64,000 nt of DNA from JALYXI01 sp963716685. GTDB taxonomy: Bacteria; Acidobacteriota; Terriglobia; Bryobacterales; Bryobacteraceae. The translations under genes and the position numbers were made by a program. Shown piece after piece: positions 8,134-17,087 of the stretch; within the stretch, counting starts at the first letter, position 1; the number at the start of each line of letters is the position of its first letter. Below the pieces are notes generated by a model, which saw nothing but the letters and a program-made list of their open reading frames with translations, ran no database searches and was not told the DNA's origin. The stretch spans positions 1,426,001 through 1,490,000 of the forward strand of contig CAVQTR010000003.1 of NCBI GenBank assembly GCA_963716685.1, written 5' to 3'.

Positions 8134-9298
8134 CGAGATCGCGGAGACGCTGCTGGCGCAATGTTTGGCGGGTGGACCGCCGGAACTCGCGGCAGTGAGC
8201 GAACTGGTGGATCGCGATTGCTCGGAGGCCCTGTTCAGGACTGTGGTGGAAGGCTTGGCGGACCGTTTCGAGCCGCGGCTGTGCGATGCCTACGCGGACA
8301 TTTTTTCCGACGTAATTGCGCGGGTGCTGCCGGGTTTTGAAACCGGCGAACTGCGGCGGCGGTACGAACGGATCCGGCGTGTACGGGTTTGCGATCGGGA
8401 GCCGGCGCGCGTGGTGGTGCTCTCCCGCGTGACGCTGGGCGCGGATATTGCGGTGACCAGCGTGCTGCTGGACGCGGCCAAGAAGCGGTTTCCGAAGGCT
8501 GACATTGTGTTTGCCGGAAGCGCCAAAGCAGTAGAGCTTTTCGCGGGCGATGCGCGCATTGTGTCGCGCGTGGTGGCTTATCCGCGCAGCGGCAGTCTGC
8601 GCGAGCGGCTGGGTTCGTGGAGCGCGCTGGCGGTGGAAGATGCGAACAGCCTCGTCATCGATCCGGATTCGCGGTTGACCCAGCTGGGTCTGCTGCCGGT
8701 CTGCCCGGAGGAGAACTACTTCTTTTTTGAGAGCCGCGGGTATGGCGGCGAGGGCCATGCGGATCTCTCGGCGCTGACGAGGAAGTGGGCGCGGGATACG
8801 TTCGGGTGCGAGGGCGCGCCGTACTTTGAGACGGGCACCGCCAGGGAGCGGTGCCAAGGTCAGGCGGCGGTGAGTCTGGGAGTGGGAGAGAATGCAGCCA
8901 AGCGTATCGGCGGGGATTTTGAGCCGCGGCTGCTGAAGCTTCTGTCTAAGCGTTACAAGCGAGTGGTTGTGGATGTGGGCGCTGGCGGGGAAGAGGCCGC
9001 GCGCGTGAACCATGCCTGCGAAGGATTGGGCAATGTGGAGGCGGTGGATGGCTCGTTCGCATCGTTTGCGTCGCGCATCGCGGAATCAGAGTTGTATGTG
9101 GGTTACGATTCGGCGGGCCAGCACGCGGCGGCGGCCTGCGGGACACCGCTGGTGACGATTTTCGCGGGTTACGTCTCCGAACGGATGTTCCAGCGATGGA
9201 GGCCATCAGGAGCGGGCCCGATATCCATCGTGAAAGCCGAGGCAGGAGACCCGGAGCGGGCGCTGGCCGAAACGTCGGAAGCGATCAGAAGATTTTAA
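8111..9298 (+). CDS. glycosyltransferase family 9-like protein
   Basis: 395 residues in a frame that starts inside the 3' end of mtnP (TTG 8111, 23 nt overlap); the exact start is uncertain. The central and C-terminal parts resemble the GT-B heptosyltransferase (GT9) group: RVVVLSRVTLGADIAVTSVLLDAAKKRFP at the start of the first Rossmann domain, then VVVDVGAGGEEAARV. Late in the protein comes YVGYDSAGQHAAAACGTPLVTIFAGY, equivalent to the GT9 block that contacts the nucleotide sugar. About 100 N-terminal residues are not recognisable. Acceptor and donor are unknown; its position after mtnP may be incidental. The last 14 nt overlap the convergent MlaD gene. Confidence 0.65.
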   Translation: MLASTSCNEIAETLLAQCLAGGPPELAAVSELVDRDCSEALFRTVVEGLADRFEPRLCDAYADIFSDVIARVLPGFETGELRRRYERIRRVRVCDREPARVVVLSRVTLGADIAVTSVLLDAAKKRFPKADIVFAGSAKAVELFAGDARIVSRVVAYPRSGSLRERLGSWSALAVEDANSLVIDPDSRLTQLGLLPVCPEENYFFFESRGYGGEGHADLSALTRKWARDTFGCEGAPYFETGTARERCQGQAAVSLGVGENAAKRIGGDFEPRLLKLLSKRYKRVVVDVGAGGEEAARVNHACEGLGNVEAVDGSFASFASRIAESELYVGYDSAGQHAAAACGTPLVTIFAGYVSERMFQRWRPSGAGPISIVKAEAGDPERALAETSEAIRRF

Positions 9299-10334
9299 TT
9301 CGCAGGTATTTCTGCGGGTTTCCGCGGAAATCGTGGATGAAGACGCGCGCGTTGCGGCTGGCGCCATTGAGCGATTCGAATGTTTCGGCACTGGTGATCC
9401 ACTGGGAGGCAGCGAGCGAGCCAACGGTCTCGTTGAGGTTGCGCAGAATCAGGACGGAACTGCGGTAGAGATCGTCTTCGTTGAGGAGCGGCGTTTTGCG
9501 AATGCCATCCACGGCAGCGTGCAGGCTGCGTGTCTGCGCGAGCCATGCGTCGTATTGTGTGGTGTTGGCAAGCATGGGATTGGCCTGAATGGCCGCTACC
9601 TGTTTATCGATGTCCATCAGGCGTGCCTGCATTTCCTGGTAGAGCTGCTGGCCGTAAATGGCCTGGCCCAGGTGATTGCGCGGATTGGCGTATTTGTGGA
9701 TAACAGCCTGAATGCCGGAGACGTCGCCGAGCAGCTGCTGGTAGTAATCCTCGCCGTTGATGAAGCTGCCGAGCGGCGTGGCGGGATCTTCGATTTCCGT
9801 TAGCAGTGCGGTGACGCTCTTCAGAATGTCCTGAAGCGAGCGCAGCAGATCGGCGGGATCGAAGTTACCGGAGGGCGGCTGGGTGGCGAGTTCGGCGCCG
9901 GCTTCGATTGTTTTTGAACTGGCGCCCTTGGTGATGTTGATGTACTTATCGCCGAGGAGAGTGTCGGCGGTGAGTTCGGTCTTGGAATCGATGGGGATGA
10001 CGCCGAGGAAATCGCGGCGTATGCGCATATCCACCTGCACGGCGCGCGCGGCATCCGAAAAGCGCGAGAGGGAGACAGATTTAACCTTACCGACCTTGAT
10101 GCCGTTGAGCTCGACAGTGGCGGTGCGGATGAGACCGGTACCATCGGAAAAATAGGTGTGGACAATAACGGTTCGGTGCATGAGCGCCTGACCGCCGCCG
10201 GTTAGCAGGAAAATGAGAACGGCGGCGACGCCAATGGCAAAGCCGATGACAGCCGTGACGCGGGTGCCCGCCCAGGGACTTAGGGTAACGGTCCGGATTT
10301 CACTGTCATCTGCTGTCTGAACAGTATCCGCCAT
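9285..10334 (-). CDS. MlaD/MCE-domain membrane-anchored protein
   Basis: 349 residues if started at ATG 10334; the frame is open further upstream but without a better start. One N-terminal membrane segment (VIGFAIGVAAVLIFLL) is followed by an MCE domain: VHTYFSDGTGLIRTATVELNGIKVGKVKSVSL through DSKTELTADTLLGDKYINITKG. A long alpha-helical C-terminal region then runs to the end. MCE proteins of this layout form hexameric periplasmic rings with MlaE permease and MlaF ATPase for lipid transport. Neither partner is adjacent here, so this is an orphan subunit or works with a distant transporter. GGGGA lies just upstream of the start. Divergent from treZ. Confidence 0.85.
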   Translation of the reverse strand: MADTVQTADDSEIRTVTLSPWAGTRVTAVIGFAIGVAAVLIFLLTGGGQALMHRTVIVHTYFSDGTGLIRTATVELNGIKVGKVKSVSLSRFSDAARAVQVDMRIRRDFLGVIPIDSKTELTADTLLGDKYINITKGASSKTIEAGAELATQPPSGNFDPADLLRSLQDILKSVTALLTEIEDPATPLGSFINGEDYYQQLLGDVSGIQAVIHKYANPRNHLGQAIYGQQLYQEMQARLMDIDKQVAAIQANPMLANTTQYDAWLAQTRSLHAAVDGIRKTPLLNEDDLYRSSVLILRNLNETVGSLAASQWITSAETFESLNGASRNARVFIHDFRGNPQKYLRIKIF

Positions 10335-10398
10335 GTGTCCCCATGAGAGAAGTCTAACAAGTGATGGAAGCAAAAGTGCATCCGCGTACGAGTCCGGA

Positions 10399-12291
10399 AT
10401 GATCAAACGAACTTATCCTGTTGGCGCGGAAGTGCAATCCGCGGGTGTTCATTTTCGCGTGTGGGCGCCCCGCCGAAAGAACGTCAGAGTGGTCCTGGAA
10501 AGCGGGCCTGGCGCTCCCGCGACGATTGGGCTGGAACCGGACGGCGACGGGTATTACGCTGGTTTATTCCCGTCTGCGGCGGTTGGCAGCGTGTACCGTT
10601 TCGAACTGGACGAGGAGCCGAATCGTTTTCCTGATCCAATGTCCCGCTTTCAGCCGGACGGTCCGCACGGACCTTCGCGCGTGGTGGATGGGAAGACATT
10701 CCAGTGGACGGACAGCGACTGGCGCGGTCTGACCATTGAGGGGCAGATCCTCTATGAACTGCACATCGGGACATTCACGAAGGAAGGCAACTGGCAGGCG
10801 GCGACGGCGCAGCTGGAAGAGCTGGCGCATGCCGGCATAACCTGCATCGAGCTGATGCCCGTGTCCGATTTCCCGGGCCGATTTGGCTGGGGTTACGACG
10901 GCGTGAACCTGTTCGCGCCGTCGTGGCTGTATGGTGAGCCGGATGAGATGCGGGCGTTTGTGGATAAGGCGCACGCGGTGGGAATGGGCGTGATTCTGGA
11001 CGTGGTGTACAACCACTTTGGACCGGACGGAAACTACCTGAAGTGTTTCGCGGAAGACTACTTCACGACCAAATATGTAAATGACTGGGGCGAAGCGATC
11101 AATTTCGACGGTCCAAATAGCAAGCCGGTGCGCGAGTACTTCCTGCTCAACGCTCAGTACTGGGTGGAGGAGTTTCATCTTGACGGACTTCGTCTGGATG
11201 CCACGCAGCAGATATTCGACGACTCCCCGGAACATATTCTGAAGTGCATCACGGAGAGGATTCGCGCGGCGGCGGGAAAGCGCGGGGTGATTCAGATCGC
11301 GGAGAACGAGCCGCAGAATACGCAGCTGGTGCGTCCCTTTGCGCAGGGCGGATATGAGATCGATGCGCTGTGGAACGACGACTTTCACCACAGCGCGATT
11401 GTCACAATGACGGGGCGGAACGAGGCGTACTACAGCGATTATCTGGGCCATCCGCAGGAATTCATTTCCGCGGCAAAGTACGGCTATTTGTATCAGGGAC
11501 AGTGGTACCAGTGGCAAAAGCAGCGGCGCGGAACGGCATCTCTTGATCTCAAGCCTTCCACATTCGTGACGTTCATACAGAACCACGATCAGGTGGCGAA
11601 CACGCTGCGCGGGGAACGGGCGGACCATCTGGGCGCGGTCGGTAAGTTCAAGGCGATAACGGCGCTGCTGCTGCTGGGTCCGGGAACGCCGATGCTGTTC
11701 ATGGGGCAGGAGTTTGCAGCATCGACACCGTTCCTGTACTTCTGCGATCACCGGGCGGATCTGTCGAAGCAGGTTCGCGAGGGCCGCGCCAAATTCCTGA
11801 GCCAGTTCCGGAGTCTCGCACTGCCGGAAGTGCAAAGCGTGATTCCGGATCCCGGGAATCCCTCGACGTTTCAAGCGTGCAAGCTGGACTTCACGGAGCG
11901 CCAGAAGAACGGTCCGCTCTACGAGATGCACAAGGATCTCATGAAGCTGCGGCGGGAAGATCCGGTGTTTCGCGCGCAGCGCTTCCGCGGCGTGGATGGC
12001 GCGGTGCTGGGCAGTGAGACGCTGATGCTGCGTTTCTTCGGTAACGCCCATGGCGACCGTCTGCTGCTGGTGAACTTCGGACAGGACTTGCATCTTGACC
12101 CCGCGCCGGAGCCGCTGCTGGCGCCGCCGCATGGCAAGGTCTGGCGAATCCTGTGGTCCAGCGAGGACCCGCGATACGGTGGTAATGGTACGTTCCCGCC
12201 GGACACCGAAGAGAACTGGCGTTTGCCGGGTTACGCATCGGTGGTGCTGACGTCCGAACCGGAAGCGGCAAAAGGAGAACAGAGTGAGTGA
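10399..12291 (+). CDS. treZ: malto-oligosyltrehalose trehalohydrolase
   Basis: 630 residues from ATG 10399. It hydrolyses the alpha-1,4 bond next to the terminal trehalosyl unit of maltooligosyltrehalose (GH13). An N-terminal CBM48-like domain (GVHFRVWAPRRKNVRVVLES) precedes the (beta/alpha)8 barrel. The barrel contains LYELHIGTFTKEGNW, DVVYNHFGPDGNYL, the nucleophile segment DGLRLDATQQI, the acid/base region IQIAENEPQ and the third carboxylate in FIQNHDQVAN. The frame is open back to 10333, but 10399 gives the family N-terminus. Its end overlaps the downstream debranching enzyme by 8 nt. The usual partner treY is not present in the window. Confidence 0.93.
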   Translation: MIKRTYPVGAEVQSAGVHFRVWAPRRKNVRVVLESGPGAPATIGLEPDGDGYYAGLFPSAAVGSVYRFELDEEPNRFPDPMSRFQPDGPHGPSRVVDGKTFQWTDSDWRGLTIEGQILYELHIGTFTKEGNWQAATAQLEELAHAGITCIELMPVSDFPGRFGWGYDGVNLFAPSWLYGEPDEMRAFVDKAHAVGMGVILDVVYNHFGPDGNYLKCFAEDYFTTKYVNDWGEAINFDGPNSKPVREYFLLNAQYWVEEFHLDGLRLDATQQIFDDSPEHILKCITERIRAAAGKRGVIQIAENEPQNTQLVRPFAQGGYEIDALWNDDFHHSAIVTMTGRNEAYYSDYLGHPQEFISAAKYGYLYQGQWYQWQKQRRGTASLDLKPSTFVTFIQNHDQVANTLRGERADHLGAVGKFKAITALLLLGPGTPMLFMGQEFAASTPFLYFCDHRADLSKQVREGRAKFLSQFRSLALPEVQSVIPDPGNPSTFQACKLDFTERQKNGPLYEMHKDLMKLRREDPVFRAQRFRGVDGAVLGSETLMLRFFGNAHGDRLLLVNFGQDLHLDPAPEPLLAPPHGKVWRILWSSEDPRYGGNGTFPPDTEENWRLPGYASVVLTSEPEAAKGEQSE

Positions 12292-14332
12292 CTTGCTGCG
12301 AGTGCTGCCGGGTCGCGCACTGCACAGCGCCGAGACGGATCCGCATCTGAGCCAGGAGTGGCTGGTGACGAATGGATTGGGCGGTTATGCTTCAGGGACG
12401 GTGCTGGGTCCGCTGACGCGGCGCTATCACGGGCTGCTGATTTCCGCGCTCCCCAACCCGCTGGGCCGCACGATGATGCTGAATGCGCTTTCGGAACGCA
12501 TCCGGCTCCCTGACCGCAAGGTGTATTTTGGCGGACCGCACGAGTTGACCGGCCACTCTTCGGAGAATGCCGTCGCGGCTTCGGAGTTCCGGCTGGAAGC
12601 GGGACTTCCGGTATGGCGCTATAACGCCGGCGGGTTCATCATCGAAAAGCGCATTCTGATGCCGTACCGGCAGAATACGGTGTACATCACATACAAACTG
12701 CTGGAAGGCAGCGGACGGGTCCGCATGGGGCTCCGGCCTGGCGTGAATTTCCGCTCACACGACGCGCACGTCAGCGAGCCGCTCTCGCAGAAGTTCGTGC
12801 TGAAGGTGGTGGAAGAGGGCTATGAGATCTGCAGCGATCAGCCGGTGCCGACGCTGCATCTGCAATGCAATCCGGGAGCGGCGTTTACCTTCGATCGGAA
12901 GATCATCCGCCATATTCTGTTTCGGACGGAGCAGAACCGCGGTTACGAATCGGAGGGCGCGATCTGGAGCCCTGGGTATTTCCGCATGGACCTCGAGAAA
13001 GGGCAATCGGCTACGCTGATGGCCTCTTCGGAATCGTGGGAGACGCTGCACGCGCTGGCGCCTGCGGACGCCCAGGATTCCGAGTTGACGCGTCGACGCG
13101 CGCTGCTGGCCCATTCGCATCCGGAGGTGCGAGTGGGCGTGGCTGCCGAACTGGTGATGGCGGCGGATCAGTTTCTGATCACGCCCGTGGGACGCGTGGA
13201 GGATGTGGCGCGGGCACATGCCTCCGGCGACGAGGTGCGCACGGTAATCGCGGGTTACCACTGGTTCACCGACTGGGGCCGCGACACGATGATCAGCCTG
13301 GAAGGCCTGACGCTGACCACTGGCCGCTACAACGAAGCGGGGTGGATTTTGCGCACCTTCGCGCATTACGTCAAGGACGGGCTGATCCCCAACATGTTCC
13401 CGGAAGGCGAGAAGAACGGTCTGTATCACACCGCTGACGCGAGCCTCTGGTTCTTCCACGCGGTATCGCGGTATGTCGAGGTGACCGGCGACCAGACCAC
13501 GCTGCGGCTGATTCTGCCGAAGCTGCTTGAGATCGCGACGGCGCACATCGAGGGAACGCGGTTCGGCATCCACGTCGATCCGGCAGACGGGCTGCTGCAT
13601 CAGGGGCAGGAAGGCTACCAGCTTACGTGGATGGATGCCAAGGTGGATGGCTGGGTGGTGACGCCGCGGCGCGGGAAAGCGGTGGAGATCAACGCGCTTT
13701 GGTACAACGCGCTGTGCCTGCTGGCGGGCTGGATGGAGCAGACGTACGGCGCGGAATCCGGAAGGATCTACACCGAGCATGCCGCGAAGGCGCGCGCCTC
13801 ATTCAACGAGCGCTTCTGGTATGAGCAGGGCGGTTACTTGTACGACGTTGTGGACGGGGAAGACGGTCACGACGATCCGGCGTGCCGCCCAAACCAGATC
13901 TTTGCGATCTCGCTGCCCCATCCGGTGCTGGACCAAAAGCGCTGGGCGGCGGTGCTGGGGGTGGTGACGGAACGGCTGCTGACGCCAGTGGGACTGCGTT
14001 CGCTTGCGCCAGGGGACAAGGACTACAAGGAAAAATATTTCGGCGATCTGCGGTCGCGCGATGCGGCTTATCATCAGGGCACTGTGTGGGCATGGCTGAT
14101 CGGGCCGTATATCGATGCATGGCTCAAAGTGCATCCGGACGATCGGACGGGCGCAGCGAAGTTTCTGGCCGGATTCGGTCCGCATCTGGACGAGGCGTGT
14201 GTGGGTTCGATCAGCGAGGTGTTCGACGCCGAGGAGCCGCACACACCGCGGGGATGCATCGCGCAGGCGTGGAGCGTCGCGGAAGTGCTGCGCTGCGAGG
14301 CGCTTACGTCCCCCAGCGGTACGCAGGGCTGA
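12284..14332 (+). CDS. glycogen debranching enzyme (amylo-alpha-1,6-glucosidase type)
   Basis: 682 residues starting at GTG 12284. The N-terminal GDE_N domain (EWLVTNGLGGYASGTVLGPLTRRYHGLLI) is followed by a C-terminal (alpha/alpha)6 barrel. The barrel carries the family signature YHWFTDWGRDTMISLEGLTLTTGR, then NMFPEGEKNGLYHTADASLWFF, GYQLTWMDAKVDGWVVTPRRGKAVEINALWYN and HQGTVWAWLIGPYIDA. This is the archaeal/bacterial single-domain debrancher family, not GlgX (GH13). With treZ it forms a two-gene unit for turning alpha-glucan branches and linear ends into glucose and trehalose. Confidence 0.92.
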   Translation: MSDLLRVLPGRALHSAETDPHLSQEWLVTNGLGGYASGTVLGPLTRRYHGLLISALPNPLGRTMMLNALSERIRLPDRKVYFGGPHELTGHSSENAVAASEFRLEAGLPVWRYNAGGFIIEKRILMPYRQNTVYITYKLLEGSGRVRMGLRPGVNFRSHDAHVSEPLSQKFVLKVVEEGYEICSDQPVPTLHLQCNPGAAFTFDRKIIRHILFRTEQNRGYESEGAIWSPGYFRMDLEKGQSATLMASSESWETLHALAPADAQDSELTRRRALLAHSHPEVRVGVAAELVMAADQFLITPVGRVEDVARAHASGDEVRTVIAGYHWFTDWGRDTMISLEGLTLTTGRYNEAGWILRTFAHYVKDGLIPNMFPEGEKNGLYHTADASLWFFHAVSRYVEVTGDQTTLRLILPKLLEIATAHIEGTRFGIHVDPADGLLHQGQEGYQLTWMDAKVDGWVVTPRRGKAVEINALWYNALCLLAGWMEQTYGAESGRIYTEHAAKARASFNERFWYEQGGYLYDVVDGEDGHDDPACRPNQIFAISLPHPVLDQKRWAAVLGVVTERLLTPVGLRSLAPGDKDYKEKYFGDLRSRDAAYHQGTVWAWLIGPYIDAWLKVHPDDRTGAAKFLAGFGPHLDEACVGSISEVFDAEEPHTPRGCIAQAWSVAEVLRCEALTSPSGTQG

Positions 14333-14386
14333 GCTGTTACGGAATGATCGCAGCGGCATTCTCTGTCAATTTTCCGCCGGCTGGTG

Positions 14387-14392
14387 TAAAGT
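14387..14392 (+). promoter_or_regulatory. -10-like element before the Yip1 gene
   Basis: TAAAGT stands 9 nt before ATG 14402; the -35 candidate TGTCAA at 14364-14369 has 17 bp spacing but a weak match. No Shine-Dalgarno is present. Confidence 0.35.
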
Positions 14393-14401
14393 ATTTCCAC
14401 C

Positions 14402-15088
14402 ATGTTCGGACTTCTTGAGATGTTTTATTCGCCGGCGGCTGTATTTGACAGGGTGCGGGAGCGCGGGACTTGGTGGCCGCCGATCATAGCAATGATCCTG
14501 GTTGGACTCATTGGCGGCGCGCTGACGACCCGGATGGTCAGCATGAACACTGTGGTTCGCAAACAGCTGGAATCGGACCCGAAGACGATGGATCGGCTGG
14601 GACCTGAAGGCATCGAGCGCGTTGCGAACAACCCAATGTATGAGGTGTTTGCGTATGCGGCAGCGATCGCGATACCGATCACGCTGCTGGCGCTCGCCGG
14701 GGTGTATACGGGTGCGCTTTCGCTGAGCGGGGGGAGCGTCCGCTATTCACAGGTATTAGGCGCGACGGCCTATTCGTGGTGGCCTTACGACGTGCTGGTG
14801 ACAGCGATGACGCTGTTGATCATCCTGCTCTCACCGAACCGGGACGACCTGAACTTCAAGAACCTGCTGGTGCTGAACGCGGGGGCATTTCTGGATCCTC
14901 AGACGACGTCGAAACCGCTGTACAGCGTGGCGTCGTCACTGGATCTGCTAAGTTTCGGGCTGATGGCGCTGCTCAGCTATGGTCTGTCACGTGTGGCGAA
15001 GCAGCGGTTCGGGACGTGCGCCGCGATCGTAGTGGGCGTCTGGGCGGTTTATGTACTGGTAAAAGCCGGGTTCGCAGCCATCTTCTAA
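14402..15088 (+). CDS. Yip1/YIP1-family membrane protein
   Basis: 228 residues. The N-terminus MFGLLEMFYSPAAVFDRVRERGTWWPPIIAM is typical of bacterial Yip1-domain proteins (a Pxx-F/V-x-R/V-x-E start followed by membrane segments). About five hydrophobic segments are visible, at roughly residues 28-45, 80-102, 118-145, 180-195 and 207-226. The function of the family in bacteria is unknown; a role in membrane organisation is only by analogy to eukaryotic Yip1. Stands alone between the glucan genes and metK. Confidence 0.75.
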   Translation: MFGLLEMFYSPAAVFDRVRERGTWWPPIIAMILVGLIGGALTTRMVSMNTVVRKQLESDPKTMDRLGPEGIERVANNPMYEVFAYAAAIAIPITLLALAGVYTGALSLSGGSVRYSQVLGATAYSWWPYDVLVTAMTLLIILLSPNRDDLNFKNLLVLNAGAFLDPQTTSKPLYSVASSLDLLSFGLMALLSYGLSRVAKQRFGTCAAIVVGVWAVYVLVKAGFAAIF

Positions 15089-15124
15089 GAGGCGCGCACC
15101 CGGCCGGGGATACTGGGTGTTGCG

Positions 15125-16294
15125 CTAGCGCGAGGCGGATGCCGGGACAGCAACGGCATCGCGGAGCGCATCGGCTTTGTCGGTAGCTTCCCAGGAGAAG
15201 CTGTCTTCGGAGCGGCCGAAATGCCCGAACGCGGCGGTTTTCTGATAAATGGGACGGCGCAGTTGCAGGTGGTCGATGATGCCCTTCGGGGTAAGCGGGA
15301 AGTTGGCGCGGACCAGTTCCGTCAGTTTCTCGCTTGAGACTTTGCCCGTGCCGAAGGTGTTGACCATGACCGAAACGGGCTCGGCCACGCCGATCGCGTA
15401 CGCGAGCTGCACTTCGCACTCGGTCGCGAGTCCGGCGGCGACCAGATTCTTCGCGATGTAGCGAGCCATGTAGCAGGCGGAACGATCAACCTTCGTCGGA
15501 TCTTTACCCGAGAAAGCACCACCGCCATGACGGCCGCGTCCACCGTAGGTATCCACGATGATTTTGCGACCGGTCAGGCCGGTATCGCCATGCGGTCCGC
15601 CGACCACAAAGCGGCCGGTGGGATTGATGTGGAATCGCGTACCGGCATCCACCATGTTCGCCGGAATCACCGCATCGATGACATGCCTGCGCACGCCTTC
15701 GCGGAGTTCTTCGGTGGAGACGGTGTCGTGATGCTGGGTGGAAATCACGATGGCGTCAATGCGCTTCGGCCGGCCGTTCACATATTCGACGGTGACCTGG
15801 GATTTGCCATCGGGACGAAGGTAATCGAGGATGCCGGCGCGGCGGACATCGGACAGGCGCCGGGTAAGTTTGTGGGCCAGGATGACCGGCAGAGGCATCA
15901 GCTCCGGGGTTTCATCGCAGGCAAAACCGAACATCAGACCCTGATCTCCGGCGCCGCCGGGATCAACACCCATGGCGATGTCGGGCGACTGACCCTGAAT
16001 GGTGTTCAGCACCCCGCAGGTTTTCGAATCGAAGCCATACGCGGCGTCGGTATATCCGACGTATTCAATCGTCTGGCGCGCGATTCGCGGCACATCCACG
16101 TAGCAGGTGGTGGTGATCTCACCGGAGACCACGCAGATGCCCGTGGTTACCAGAACTTCGCAGGCAACACGGCCATAGGGGTCCTGCTCCAGAACGGCGT
16201 CGAGGACGGCGTCGGAAATCTGATCGGCTATTTTATCGGGGTGACCTTCGGTGACGGATTCGGAAGTAAACAGATGTCTCTGGCTGTCTGCCAT
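15125..16294 (-). CDS. metK: S-adenosylmethionine synthetase
   Basis: 389 residues, the family's usual size. It makes SAM from ATP and methionine in the cytoplasm. Signatures visible are TSESVTEGHPDKIADQISDAVLD, GAGDQGLMFGFACDETPELMPLP, the P-loop-like GGGAFSGKDPTKVDRSACYMARYIAKN and DRPLYQ-type ends degenerated to GHFGRSEDSFSWEATDKADALRDA. A strong Shine-Dalgarno AGGAGAG sits 4 nt before ATG 16294. No SAM riboswitch is recognised in the leader. Confidence 0.97.
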   Translation of the reverse strand: MADSQRHLFTSESVTEGHPDKIADQISDAVLDAVLEQDPYGRVACEVLVTTGICVVSGEITTTCYVDVPRIARQTIEYVGYTDAAYGFDSKTCGVLNTIQGQSPDIAMGVDPGGAGDQGLMFGFACDETPELMPLPVILAHKLTRRLSDVRRAGILDYLRPDGKSQVTVEYVNGRPKRIDAIVISTQHHDTVSTEELREGVRRHVIDAVIPANMVDAGTRFHINPTGRFVVGGPHGDTGLTGRKIIVDTYGGRGRHGGGAFSGKDPTKVDRSACYMARYIAKNLVAAGLATECEVQLAYAIGVAEPVSVMVNTFGTGKVSSEKLTELVRANFPLTPKGIIDHLQLRRPIYQKTAAFGHFGRSEDSFSWEATDKADALRDAVAVPASASR

Positions 16295-16336
16295 GAACTC
16301 TCCTCTTGAAGGGCGGAGCGCGCGCGCAGAGCCGCA

Positions 16337-16375
16337 CGTTTCGCCAAGTACAATGTTCCACTTTAGCGCGAAACG
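16337..16375. promoter_or_regulatory. inverted repeat flanking the metK -10 box
   Basis: CGTTTCGC (16337-16344) and GCGAAACG (16368-16375) form an 8-bp inverted repeat with a 23-nt centre. One arm lies in the spacer between the predicted -35 and -10, the other just downstream of the -10, an arrangement typical of a repressor operator. May be chance; no regulator is identified. Confidence 0.3.
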
Positions 16376-16389
16376 GCGAAGCAGGTCAA
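16360..16389 (-). promoter_or_regulatory. metK: putative metK promoter
   Basis: On the minus strand TTGACC (16389-16384) and TAAAGT (16365-16360) are separated by 18 bp, about 65 nt before the metK start. Confidence 0.5.
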
Positions 16390-16402
16390 ACCAGGAAAGA
16401 AG

Positions 16403-16430
16403 AAAAGGACCGGCGGGTACCGGTCCCTTT
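16403..16430 (-). terminator. rho-independent terminator after the PfpI gene
   Basis: A seven-pair stem GGACCGG/CCGGTCC with a six-base loop is flanked by an A run at 16403-16406 and a CTTTTG tract on the other side. On the minus strand the stem is followed by TTTTCTTCTTT, a good terminator tail, about 20 nt after the PfpI stop. It also separates that gene from the metK promoter. Confidence 0.8.
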
Positions 16431-16450
16431 TGTTATCCAAATCAAACGAA

Positions 16451-17029
16451 TTATGCGGATTTTTTATGCAGCACCTGCTCCTGGTGGCGGCCCTCGGCGA
16501 ATTCCTCGATGATTTTTCGGTTGAACGCCGGGATGTCATCCGGCTTGCGGCTGGTTACCAGGCCATGGTCGGTGACCACTTCCTGATCCACCCAGTTTCC
16601 ACCGGCATTGCGGATGTCGGTCTGCAGCGATGGCCAGGATGTGAGAGTACGGCCGGCAACCGCGCCTGCTTCCACCAGCATCCAGGGTCCGTGGCAGATG
16701 GCCGCTACGGGCTTATTGCTCTCGAAGAACTGTTGCACAAACTGAACTGCCTTCGGGATCACCCGAAGCTTATCGGGATTGATCACGCCGCCCGGAAGCA
16801 GCAGCGCGTCGTAGTCCTGCGCGGAAGCCGAATCAAGCGCCAGATCGACCGGGACTTCCTGTCCCCAATCAGTCATATTCCACGCCTTGATCTTTCCTTC
16901 TTTGGGAGAAACGAGGGTGGTTTTGGCTCCCTCGGCTTCCAGTGCTTTACGGGGCTCGAGGAGTTCGACCTGCTCGAAGCCTTCGGTGGCAAGGATTGCC
17001 ACCTTTTTACCTTCCAAACGATTAGCCAT
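16451..17029 (-). CDS. DJ-1/PfpI family type 1 glutamine amidotransferase-like protein
   Basis: 192 residues from ATG 17029. The start is supported by AAGGAG 9 nt upstream; an upstream in-frame start at 17062 gives an extra 11 unlike residues. The fold elements of the YhbO/PfpI group are visible: KKVAILATEGFEQVEL with the conserved acidic residue, DALLLPGGVINPDKLR, and the nucleophile elbow AAICHGPWMLVEAG. Members act as stress-induced deglycases or proteases in the cytoplasm; which activity applies here cannot be told from sequence. Confidence 0.9.
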   Translation of the reverse strand: MANRLEGKKVAILATEGFEQVELLEPRKALEAEGAKTTLVSPKEGKIKAWNMTDWGQEVPVDLALDSASAQDYDALLLPGGVINPDKLRVIPKAVQFVQQFFESNKPVAAICHGPWMLVEAGAVAGRTLTSWPSLQTDIRNAGGNWVDQEVVTDHGLVTSRKPDDIPAFNRKIIEEFAEGRHQEQVLHKKSA

Positions 17030-17087
17030 TGCTAGCCACTCCTTGCAACTGAAAGGGTGCAATCAGCGTGCCTCCGTGGAAAAGGTC

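Noticed and set aside
10564..12132. 522-codon open frame on the minus strand opposite treZ
   Set aside because: Shadow frame caused by high GC at third positions; the sequence is His/Arg/Leu-rich with no family features, and the + strand holds a clear treZ.
16295..16402. SAM riboswitch before metK
   Set aside because: The leader of about 65 nt after the predicted promoter is too short, and I see no SAM-I, SAM-II or SAM-IV core elements.
16403..16430. Hairpin as an attenuator of metK
   Set aside because: It lies upstream of the predicted metK promoter, and its U tract is oriented to end the PfpI transcript.
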